Of a DNA stretch of 5,329 nucleotides, positions 1 to 5,238 are shown one piece after another; positions within the stretch are counted from its first letter, which is position 1, and every line of letters begins with the position of its first letter. The notes beneath the pieces are model-generated. The model ran no database searches, was not told the DNA's origin, and worked only from the letters and a program-made list of their open reading frames with translations. This DNA is from Candidatus Nitrosomarinus sp. (GTDB taxonomy: Archaea > Thermoproteota > Nitrososphaeria > Nitrososphaerales > Nitrosopumilaceae), in assembly GCA_003702465.1 (NCBI GenBank), contig REGF01000015.1:1-5329 (forward strand). The letters are read 5' to 3'. The translations under genes were made by a program, and so were the position numbers.

Positions 1-1
1 T

Positions 2-127
2 AGTATGTGTGGAGACCCATTATCAGATATTCTATACTTGGCAATTCCAACTGTATTATTGGGTGCTGGAGCTTTCTTTATGATGGGAAAAGACGGACGT
101 AAAAAGATAGAAGAAATTTTTAGATAA
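2..127 (+). CDS. C-terminal end of a small membrane-anchored protein (partial or very short)
   Basis: An open frame runs from the left edge to a TAA at 125-127 and encodes about 41 residues. After a short polar stretch with one Cys and the sequence GDPLSD there is a hydrophobic segment of about 19 residues (roughly ILYLAIPTVLLGAGAFFMM). A basic tail containing GKDGRKK follows and ends in IEEIFR. By the positive-inside rule this suggests a single C-terminal membrane anchor with the tail in the cytoplasm and the upstream part outside. It may be the end of a longer exported protein cut by the window edge. It may instead be a complete protein of about 40 residues starting at the ATG at 5-7. I do not recognise the family. 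The stop lies 8 bases from the stop of the convergent nuclease gene. Confidence 0.55.
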   Translation, partial: SMCGDPLSDILYLAIPTVLLGAGAFFMMGKDGRKKIEEIFR

Positions 128-135
128 AGAATTCA

Positions 136-1164
136 CTAAATAAAATCATCAAGAGAGTTTTTGACTAGAGGTTGAGCATTAATTCCTAACTTATTCAAAT
201 GAGCTGCAAATTCATCAACAAAACCATGAATAGTGTAAACTTGTTCTGCACCAGATTCAATCACCATATCTACAAGTTCATTAAAATCACAATGATCACT
301 CATAGTAACTGAGTAATCAGCACGTCTTCCAAATGAAAATTTCTTAGATTGAGCCCAACCGCTAAAACCAATAGTTACTGCACCATATTTTGATTTCATT
401 TCTTGAAGAAATTTATTTTTTGAAGATAATACAGGAGTAATCATCACCCAAGGTTTTTTTTCTAAAAGACCATTTTTTTCAGCTTCAGAATGACCAAGAC
501 AATCCTTTAAAGAAATTCCAAATTTTCTATGTAAAGTATTCATTTCTTTAATTGAGTCGTGGACATACAAAGGATCCCAATTACCAAACATCTGAGTTAA
601 AGTTTGAGCTTTACCAAGTTGATAACCCATCAAAATTACAGGAATTCCTTTTGAATAAAGTTCACCAATTAATTGGTTAACTTGATTTTTGATTTCATCC
701 ATTTTAGGAAATGAAAATTCAGGCAGTCCAAATGTACATTCAGTGATCAAAGTCTTACATTTTGGAATCTTTGCAGCTTTTAGAAATCCTCTTTCACGAG
801 TACAAATATCACCAGTATAGAAAATATCATCAAACAATAATCCCTTAGAACCTAATACATGTCCGCTATCAATTAAAGAAAAACCATCAAGAGATTCAAC
901 ATGATTTTTCATTGTAAATCCACGTAATCCAGAAATTTCATTTGTCTCAATTGAAGACAAAATTGTACCGCCATTTTTTGATGGCAAATGATCAGAATGA
1001 GCATGAGAAACAAAGTTGATTCCATCCAAATCAGTTTTCTTTGGATCTAGGTAAACTGTAGCATTTTCAGTCTCACACAGAATCCCATTTTTTGTCATCT
1101 TGACTTTACTAGGCAATAAACTGAAAAATTTGTGGATTTGATATAAATTGCAGGTTTGATCCAT
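136..1164 (-). CDS. Metallo-beta-lactamase/beta-CASP-type exonuclease, mRNA 3'-end processing factor-like
   Basis: This is a predicted zinc-dependent nuclease of the COG1236-type family related to the CPSF73/Ysh1 RNA 3'-processing enzymes, expected to be cytoplasmic. Visible motifs are HAHSDH at residues 54-59 (metal motif 2), SGH at 100-102, TGD at 117-119, the acidic TECTFG at 141-146 (motif A, Glu142), GYQLGKAQ at 180-187, GFSGWA at 266-271, SDHCDF at 289-294 (His291, motif B) and TIHGF at 311-315 (His313, motif C). All expected metal ligands are therefore present. At 342 residues it is much shorter than archaeal aCPSF1 (about 640) and has no N-terminal KH domains, so it is a stand-alone nuclease. 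A DNA-specific exonuclease role, as in the ligase-associated relatives, cannot be excluded. The start is uncertain. The ATG at 1164 is the longest choice. The ATG at 1098 (Met23) sits directly before the conserved NGILCETE-type start of the fold and leaves room for a promoter (see the box at 1141-1148). Confidence 0.85.
   Translation of the reverse strand: MDQTCNLYQIHKFFSLLPSKVKMTKNGILCETENATVYLDPKKTDLDGINFVSHAHSDHLPSKNGGTILSSIETNEISGLRGFTMKNHVESLDGFSLIDSGHVLGSKGLLFDDIFYTGDICTRERGFLKAAKIPKCKTLITECTFGLPEFSFPKMDEIKNQVNQLIGELYSKGIPVILMGYQLGKAQTLTQMFGNWDPLYVHDSIKEMNTLHRKFGISLKDCLGHSEAEKNGLLEKKPWVMITPVLSSKNKFLQEMKSKYGAVTIGFSGWAQSKKFSFGRRADYSVTMSDHCDFNELVDMVIESGAEQVYTIHGFVDEFAAHLNKLGINAQPLVKNSLDDFI
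1141..1148 (+). promoter_or_regulatory. TATA-like box for purN, possibly also read on the minus strand
   Basis: The sequence ATATAAAT lies 26 bases before the purN TTG codon. This fits an archaeal TATA box giving a leaderless or nearly leaderless transcript. Read on the other strand it is ATTTATAT, an equally good box. It would then start transcription near 1118, about 20 bases ahead of the alternative nuclease start at 1098. It lies inside the nuclease frame if the longer start at 1164 is used. The call rests on sequence and spacing only. Confidence 0.5.
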
Positions 1165-1174
1165 TATTGACTAG

Positions 1175-1792
1175 TTGCTAAATCTCGGAATTCTTATCTC
1201 AGGACGTGGAAGCAATATGGAATCCATTTTAAAATCAATTAAAACAAAAAAGATTCCAATCAATCCAGCAGTAGTAATTTCAAATAAATCAGATGCAAAG
1301 GGATTGTCCATTGCTAAAAAAATGGGAATAAGTGTAGAAGTTATTGAAAGTAAAAATTTCAAAGGAAGTAGAGCAGCATATGATGAAAAAATTATGAAAA
1401 TGTTAGCAGACTACGGGGTGACTCCAAGAAATGGACTTGTATGTCTAGCAGGATTTATGAGAATTATTAGTCCAGAATTTGTTAAAAAATATAAGAATAA
1501 AATTATCAATATTCATCCAGCATTATTACCATCATTTCCAGGATTAAATTCTCAAAAACAAGCATTAGATTATGGGGCAAAATATACAGGATGTACAGTT
1601 CATTTTGTAGATGCAGGAATGGATACAGGACCAGTGATAATTCAATCAGTAGTAGAAATTAAAGGAAAAGATACAGAAAAATCACTATCTAAAAGAATTC
1701 TAAAAGAAGAACACAGAATATATCCAGAAGCAGTAAATCTAATTGCTAGAAAAAAAGTTAAAGTTCTAGGAAGAAAAACTCAAATTTCTTAG
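1175..1792 (+). CDS. purN: Phosphoribosylglycinamide formyltransferase (GAR transformylase 1)
   Basis: PurN transfers the formyl group of 10-formyl-THF to GAR to give FGAR, the third step of de novo purine synthesis, in the cytoplasm. The Rossmann-like N-terminus carries the phosphate-binding SGRGSN at residues 9-14. The catalytic set is complete: Asn112 and His114 in INIHPALLPSFPG (111-123), and Asp150 in MDTGPVI (149-155). The LAGFMRIISPEF segment (91-102) is typical of the family. The length of 205 is normal. Relative to E. coli PurN there are about four extra residues at GVTPRNG (81-87). The start must be the TTG at 1175, because a TAG in the same frame lies just before it (1172-1174) and the fold begins at once. 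A TATA-like box at 1141-1148 implies a nearly leaderless mRNA. The stop overlaps the stop of the convergent cupin gene. The gene works with purD and folD in the same window. Confidence 0.96.
   Translation: MLNLGILISGRGSNMESILKSIKTKKIPINPAVVISNKSDAKGLSIAKKMGISVEVIESKNFKGSRAAYDEKIMKMLADYGVTPRNGLVCLAGFMRIISPEFVKKYKNKIINIHPALLPSFPGLNSQKQALDYGAKYTGCTVHFVDAGMDTGPVIIQSVVEIKGKDTEKSLSKRILKEEHRIYPEAVNLIARKKVKVLGRKTQIS
1750..1778 (-). terminator. Possible oligo-T terminator downstream of the cupin gene
   Basis: On the minus strand, just past the cupin stop, there is a run of five T (1778-1774) and then a run of seven T (1756-1750). Archaeal RNA polymerase often stops at such oligo-T tracts without a hairpin. 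The runs lie within the purN coding sequence as Lys codons on the + strand, so they may simply reflect AAA-rich coding. Confidence 0.3.
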
Positions 1793-2118
1793 GAATCAGG
1801 ACCACCAAAAAAATACAAAACTTTGAGTTCCTTAGTATTAGAATGAAAATAATGAGGAATATCTTTTCCTACAAAAAATAATTTATCCTTTGAAATTTTA
1901 TAATCTTTGTTTTTAATTTTAAGAAATCCATTTCCAGAGATAATAAAATAAATCTCATCACTATCATGAGGTTCTTGAGTATCCTGTTCCCCAGGATTTA
2001 ATACCAAAAGGCCAGCAGCAAGACTATTTTTATTAATAAAAGTATGAAAATAAGAATTATTTTTTTGGATTTTGTTTAAACTATCTTGTAGATTAAATTC
2101 TAATTTCAATTTATTCAA
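1789..2118 (-). CDS. Small single-domain cupin protein
   Basis: This 109-residue protein is essentially one cupin beta-barrel, probably metal binding and cytoplasmic, of unknown substrate. Cupin motif 1 is visible around residues 43-64: PGEQDTQEPHDSDEIYFIIS followed by GNGFLKI. It has His51 and Glu55, but the first His of the usual HxH pair is replaced by Glu49. Motif 2 is FFVGKDIPHYFHSN at 81-94, with His89 as the expected ligand. A Glu49/His51/Glu55/His89 set is possible. The start is a TTG at 2116-2118, and there is no Met elsewhere in the frame to use instead. It overlaps the end of the upstream ABM gene by 8 bases, so the two are almost certainly co-transcribed and perhaps translationally coupled. 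Its own stop overlaps the purN stop tail to tail. Such small cupins range from dioxygenases and isomerases to ligand sensors, and the sequence does not decide among them. Confidence 0.8.
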   Translation of the reverse strand: MNKLKLEFNLQDSLNKIQKNNSYFHTFINKNSLAAGLLVLNPGEQDTQEPHDSDEIYFIISGNGFLKIKNKDYKISKDKLFFVGKDIPHYFHSNTKELKVLYFFGGPDS

Positions 2119-2407
2119 CAGATGTAGTGAACATTTTCTTCACTGGTTCTGCACTCATAAATGAGTGTAATTTTGGGTGAAATTCTTGATGTTCTGGGCT
2201 CTGAATCATTTTCATAAAAGTTTCTTGGTTTTCATGTTCAACGATTATTCTACAACTTCCATCAGGGGATTTTAGGAATCTTCGTGAAACAAATCCAGGA
2301 AAAGGAGACAAAACTTTGTTTGATTCAGAAAAGAGAGTTTTGAAATCATTTTCTGCACCTTCTTTTAGTTGTATATCAGCCATCATAACAAACATGATTT
2401 TACTCAA
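2111..2407 (-). CDS. ABM-fold (antibiotic biosynthesis monooxygenase-like) protein
   Basis: This is a 98-residue dimeric alpha+beta barrel-type protein of the ABM/HmoA-like group. The pattern is a first strand FVMMADIQLKEG (6-17), helix ENDFKTLFSESNKVL, then PFPGFVSRRFLKS (35-47), IIVEHENQETFMKM (54-67) and the helix SPEHQEFHPKLHSFM (70-84) with His73, His77 and His81. IsdG-type haem oxygenases use an Asn-Trp-His triad. Here the Asn position in strand 1 appears to be Ala or Asp, and the usual Trp before SPEH appears to be Met67. Haem degradation is therefore not supported, and quinol or small-molecule oxidation or binding is equally possible. The start is either the TTG at 2407 or the ATG at 2395 (Met5). 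Each has an AT-rich box at leaderless spacing. It is the first gene of a two-gene unit with the cupin, which overlaps it by 8 bases. Confidence 0.75.
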   Translation of the reverse strand: MSKIMFVMMADIQLKEGAENDFKTLFSESNKVLSPFPGFVSRRFLKSPDGSCRIIVEHENQETFMKMIQSPEHQEFHPKLHSFMSAEPVKKMFTTSVE

Positions 2408-2429
2408 AGAAACCCACTTAATTTTCTTT

Positions 2430-2437
2430 CTTAAATT
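2430..2437 (-). promoter_or_regulatory. TATA-like box for the ABM-cupin unit
   Basis: On the minus strand AATTTAAG-type sequence (2437-2430) ends 23 bases before the TTG at 2407, the same spacing as the clearer purD box. A second AT-rich stretch (AAATTAAG, 2424-2417) has the matching spacing to the ATG at 2395. Sequence alone does not choose between them. Confidence 0.35.
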
Positions 2438-2456
2438 ATCTACAATAATTCCAAGA

Positions 2457-2465
2457 ATTAAATAT
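2457..2465 (+). promoter_or_regulatory. TATA-like box for folD
   Basis: ATTAAATAT lies about 21 bases before the second ATG of folD (2486) and only 15 before the first (2480). If the mRNA is leaderless like its neighbours, this favours 2486 as the true start. It shares the 72-base divergent gap with the minus-strand ABM promoter. Confidence 0.4.
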
Positions 2466-2479
2466 CAACAAATAGTAAA

Positions 2480-3352
2480 ATGGTCATGACAGGGGTTAAG
2501 ATTGACGGAAAAGTTATTGCTCAAACAGTCAAAGACAGAGTCAAAAAATCGACTGAGGAGTTAAAAAAAGAAGGAATCAATCCGTGTTTAGCCACAGTTT
2601 TAGTTGGGAACAATCCAGCTTCAGCCACATATGTTAAGAATAAGCACAAAGCATGTGAAGAAGTAGGCATAATTACTAAAGATCATAAATTAGATGAAAA
2701 TACAACTCAACAAGAACTAAACAGCATAATTGATGAATTAAATCAAGATTCTTCAGTTCATGGAATTTTAGTACAATTACCATTACCACAACATTTGAGT
2801 GAATTTGCAACAACTTCACGAATTTCACCGTTAAAGGATGTAGATGGTCTAACGCCACATAATGCAGGATTATTGGCAATGAAAAAAGCAGCACTTGTAG
2901 CATGTACTCCATCAGGAGTTATGGAAATGTTTGACTATCACAATATAGAACTAGAAGGAAAAAACATAGTTTTGATCAATAGAAGTAACCTAGTAGGAAA
3001 GCCACTATATCATTTATTGTTAGAAAAAAATGCAACGGTAATTACATGTCATTCTAAAACAAAAGGAATCGAAAAATTTTGTCAAGAAGCAGACATAATT
3101 ATTACTGCAGTTGGGGATAGAACAAAATTCATTCTTACTCCAGAAATGATAAAAAATGAATCAATCATTATTGATGTAGCAATTTCAAGATTTGAAGATA
3201 AATTAGTTGGGGATTGTGATTTTGAAAAGATTATTGAAAAAGCATCATTTGCTACTCCAGTGCCAGGAGGAGTAGGTCCAATGACAGTTGCAATGTTATT
3301 AAAAAATACAATTACTGCTGCATCACTTGGAACTCAAATTGGAAGACAATAA
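2480..3352 (+). CDS. folD: Bifunctional methylene-THF dehydrogenase / methenyl-THF cyclohydrolase
   Basis: FolD interconverts 5,10-methylene-THF, 5,10-methenyl-THF and 10-formyl-THF, with NAD(P) as oxidant, in the cytoplasm. It thereby supplies the formyl donor used by PurN. The folate-site motif YVKNKHKAC (51-59) holds the catalytic Tyr51 and Lys55. VQLPLPQH (98-105) and PLKDVDGLTPHN (117-128) are typical. CTPSGVMEM (142-150) precedes the Rossmann half, and TPVPGGVGPMTVAMLL (259-274) is the C-terminal signature. The length of 290 is normal. The dinucleotide loop reads INRSNLVGKP (166-175), with Asn where most bacterial enzymes have the Gly of GRS. The later GINR-like motif reads VAISR (233-237). 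Both suggest a lineage-specific cofactor pocket, not inactivity. There are two starts: the ATG at 2480, or the ATG at 2486, which gives a more typical MTGVKIDGK N-terminus and fits the promoter better. The downstream cyclo-ligase frame overlaps the end of this gene. Confidence 0.96.
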   Translation: MVMTGVKIDGKVIAQTVKDRVKKSTEELKKEGINPCLATVLVGNNPASATYVKNKHKACEEVGIITKDHKLDENTTQQELNSIIDELNQDSSVHGILVQLPLPQHLSEFATTSRISPLKDVDGLTPHNAGLLAMKKAALVACTPSGVMEMFDYHNIELEGKNIVLINRSNLVGKPLYHLLLEKNATVITCHSKTKGIEKFCQEADIIITAVGDRTKFILTPEMIKNESIIIDVAISRFEDKLVGDCDFEKIIEKASFATPVPGGVGPMTVAMLLKNTITAASLGTQIGRQ

Positions 3353-3899
3353 TAAAAAATCATTAAGAGAACTTCTTTTAGAAAGAAGAGACAACACATC
3401 TTTTGATTTATTAAAAATTGCAAGTAAAAAAATGCAAAAAAGAATCAACAAAGTATATGCATTCAAAGATGCTAAAAAAATAGGACTCTATTATCCAATT
3501 GGAAGCGAGATTCTTACTCAAGACATAATTCAAGAATTAATCAGTAAGGGAAAAGAAGTATTTTTACCAAAAGTGATAGGAGAAAATATGGAATTTAGAA
3601 AAATCGAAGATTTTGGGAGCCTAGAAATGGGTAAATTTGACATAATGGAGCCTAAGGATGATTGTCCTGTAAATAATGAATTAGATATCATGGTAGTTCC
3701 AACAGTTGGAATTTCACCATCAGGAGTTAGGTTAGGGTATGGTCACGGATTTTATGATAAATTTTTAGAAAACAAAAACATCATAACAATTTCTCTAGTT
3801 TTAGAAAAACAAATTATTAAAAATATTCCAAAATCAGAACACGACATAAACATGGACTGGATAATTACTGAAGATAGAATGTTTCAAACTCAAAAATAA
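3327..3899 (+). CDS. 5-formyltetrahydrofolate cyclo-ligase (5,10-methenyl-THF synthetase)
   Basis: The enzyme uses ATP to convert 5-formyl-THF to 5,10-methenyl-THF, recovering a storage/inhibitory folate for FolD. Family features are the basic N-terminal helix KKSLRELLLERRD (10-22), YYPIGSEILTQ (55-65), LPKV (80-83), MEFRKI (88-93), MGKFDIMEPK (101-110), the core VVPTVGISPSGVRLGYGHG (123-141) with the GYGHGFYDKFL loop (137-147), and HDINMDWIITE (172-182). The length of 190 is normal. There is no ATG. The frame opens with a TTG at 3327 (overlapping folD by 26 bases), and another TTG at 3339 (overlap 14) would give MEDNNKKSLR, closer to the usual family N-terminus. Neither has a Shine-Dalgarno sequence. 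The overlap with folD argues for one mRNA and coupled translation. The last 10 bases overlap the end of the convergent purD gene. Confidence 0.93.
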   Translation: MELKLEDNNKKSLRELLLERRDNTSFDLLKIASKKMQKRINKVYAFKDAKKIGLYYPIGSEILTQDIIQELISKGKEVFLPKVIGENMEFRKIEDFGSLEMGKFDIMEPKDDCPVNNELDIMVVPTVGISPSGVRLGYGHGFYDKFLENKNIITISLVLEKQIIKNIPKSEHDINMDWIITEDRMFQTQK

Positions 3900-5152
3900 G
3901 ATAATCCTTTTTTTCCAATATCAGTTCGATAAATTTTGTTAGGCCAATTGATTTTTTTGATTTCAGAATATGCATTATTAATTGCAGAATCTAAAGTATC
4001 TCCTAAGGAAGTGACTCCTAAAACACGTCCACCATTTGACAAAACTTTTCCATCAGATTTTTTTGTTCCAGCATGAAAAACATTTGTTCCATTAGAAATA
4101 GAATCAAATCCAGTTATTTCCTCATTTTTTGGATAAGACCCAGGATATCCATCTGATGCTAAAACTACACATACTGCATATTGATCTTTCCAAGAAAGTG
4201 GAGGCAGTGAAGACAATGTTCCATCAACACTTGCAGTAAAATAATCATACAAATCAAAATCCATTCTCATGGTAATTGGTTGACATTCAGGATCACCCAT
4301 ACGGACATTATATTCTAAAACATAGGGTTTGTTATCCTTGATCATTATTCCGGCATACAAAAATCCCTTAAAAGAAATTCCTTCATTTTTCATTGCATGG
4401 ATTGTTTTTTCAATAACTTCTTTTTGAATGGTTTTTGCTAAAACATCAGTCACTATTGGAGTTGGAGAATAAGCACCCATTCCACCAGTATTGGGACCTT
4501 TATCATCATCAAATACACGCTTATGATCTTGACTTGATGCCATTGGAAGTGCTACATTTCCATCAGATAGAGCAATGTATGAGGCTTCAATTCCATCAAT
4601 TCTTTCTTCAACAATTATTTTATTACCAGCATCACCAAATGTTTTTTTTACTAAAATTGTTTCAATTGCAGAAATAGCATCATCAACACTATTGCAAACA
4701 ATTACACCCTTTCCTGCAGCCAATCCATCAGCTTTGACTACAACATTGAAATCAATGGATTTTACATATTCAATAGCTTTTTGAGCATTGTCAAATATTT
4801 GAAATTGTGCAGTAGGGATATCATTTCTCTTCATGAAATTTTTTGCCCAAATCTTGCTTGATTCAAGTTGTGCAGCTGCTTGAGAAGGACCAAAAACTTT
4901 GAGATTTAATTTATTGAATTTATCGACAATTCCAGAAGCAAGAGGATCTTCTGGGCCAACTACAGTAAAACAATTATTTTTTTGGGCAAATTCAGCTAAT
5001 CCATCCAAATCAGTTACATCTATTGGAATATTATTCTCAGTGCCACCGTTTCCAGGAGCAGTGTAAACTGTTTCTACTTTATTGCTTTGAGATAATTTCC
5101 AAGATAATGCATGTTCTCGACCACCAGAACCAACTACTAGAATATTTACCAA
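3890..5152 (-). CDS. purD: Phosphoribosylamine--glycine ligase (GAR synthetase)
   Basis: PurD joins 5-phosphoribosylamine and glycine with ATP to form GAR, the second step of de novo purine synthesis and the substrate of PurN. It is an ATP-grasp enzyme of normal length (420). The N-domain has GSGGREHAL (8-16) and VVGPEDPLASG (64-74). The ATP-grasp part has VVKADGLAAGKGVIV (138-152), SQDHKRVFDDDKGPNTGGMG (207-226) and YNVRMGDPECQP (281-292), which holds the metal and ATP residues. The C-domain has NGGRVLGVTSLG (373-384) and ends with YRTDIGKKG (408-416). The start is a TTG at 5152: it directly precedes the conserved VNILVVGSGGREH, and a TGA in the same frame (5164-5162) excludes a longer start. 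A TATA-like box at 5182-5175 implies a leaderless mRNA beginning at this TTG. The stop overlaps the cyclo-ligase gene. Confidence 0.97.
   Translation of the reverse strand: MVNILVVGSGGREHALSWKLSQSNKVETVYTAPGNGGTENNIPIDVTDLDGLAEFAQKNNCFTVVGPEDPLASGIVDKFNKLNLKVFGPSQAAAQLESSKIWAKNFMKRNDIPTAQFQIFDNAQKAIEYVKSIDFNVVVKADGLAAGKGVIVCNSVDDAISAIETILVKKTFGDAGNKIIVEERIDGIEASYIALSDGNVALPMASSQDHKRVFDDDKGPNTGGMGAYSPTPIVTDVLAKTIQKEVIEKTIHAMKNEGISFKGFLYAGIMIKDNKPYVLEYNVRMGDPECQPITMRMDFDLYDYFTASVDGTLSSLPPLSWKDQYAVCVVLASDGYPGSYPKNEEITGFDSISNGTNVFHAGTKKSDGKVLSNGGRVLGVTSLGDTLDSAINNAYSEIKKINWPNKIYRTDIGKKGLSYF
3908..3914 (+). terminator. Possible oligo-T terminator after the folD-cyclo-ligase unit
   Basis: A run of seven T follows the cyclo-ligase stop by 8 bases, well placed for hairpin-free archaeal termination. 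The same bases encode the GKKGL part of PurD on the other strand, so the run is also explained by Lys codons there. Confidence 0.4.
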
Positions 5153-5174
5153 TGAAAATAATCAATTGCCCAAC

Positions 5175-5182
5175 AATATAAT
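5175..5182 (-). promoter_or_regulatory. TATA-like box for purD
   Basis: On the minus strand ATTATATT (5182-5175) ends 23 bases before the purD TTG. This is the spacing expected when transcription starts at or beside the first base of the start codon. It lies in the 86-base divergent gap shared with the synthetase gene. Confidence 0.6.
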
Positions 5183-5207
5183 CCAATTCTCATAGAATCT
5201 GTTTATC

Positions 5208-5215
5208 TTTATAAT
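5208..5215 (+). promoter_or_regulatory. TATA-like box for the downstream synthetase gene
   Basis: TTTATAAT is the best TATA match in the window. It ends 24 bases before the ATG at 5239, again implying a leaderless mRNA. It is back to back with the purD box, with 25 bases between them. Confidence 0.65.
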
Positions 5216-5238
5216 GCCACAAACATATCAAAATCCAG

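Noticed and set aside
1141..1175. Purine-regulator operator shared by purN and purD
   Set aside because: I compared the regions ahead of purN, folD and purD by eye and saw no shared motif other than the TATA-like boxes.
1171..1362. 63-codon minus-strand frame opposite the start of purN
   Set aside because: It lies fully within the well-supported purN gene on the other strand, has no family resemblance, and its hydrophobic look comes from reading purN codons in reverse.
2401..2480. Riboswitch or structured leader between the ABM gene and folD
   Set aside because: The 72-base gap is AT-rich with TATA-like boxes for both directions, and I could find no paired stems or known riboswitch core. 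It is too short for a riboswitch plus two promoters.
2676..2912. 78-codon minus-strand frame within folD
   Set aside because: It is antisense to conserved FolD motifs, with a Leu/Val/His-rich composition typical of a shadow frame.
4435..4784. Two + strand frames (4435-4677 and 4575-4784) within purD
   Set aside because: Both are antisense to the conserved ATP-grasp part of PurD. The Gln/His/Leu-rich composition of the first is an artefact of the reverse reading of purD codons.
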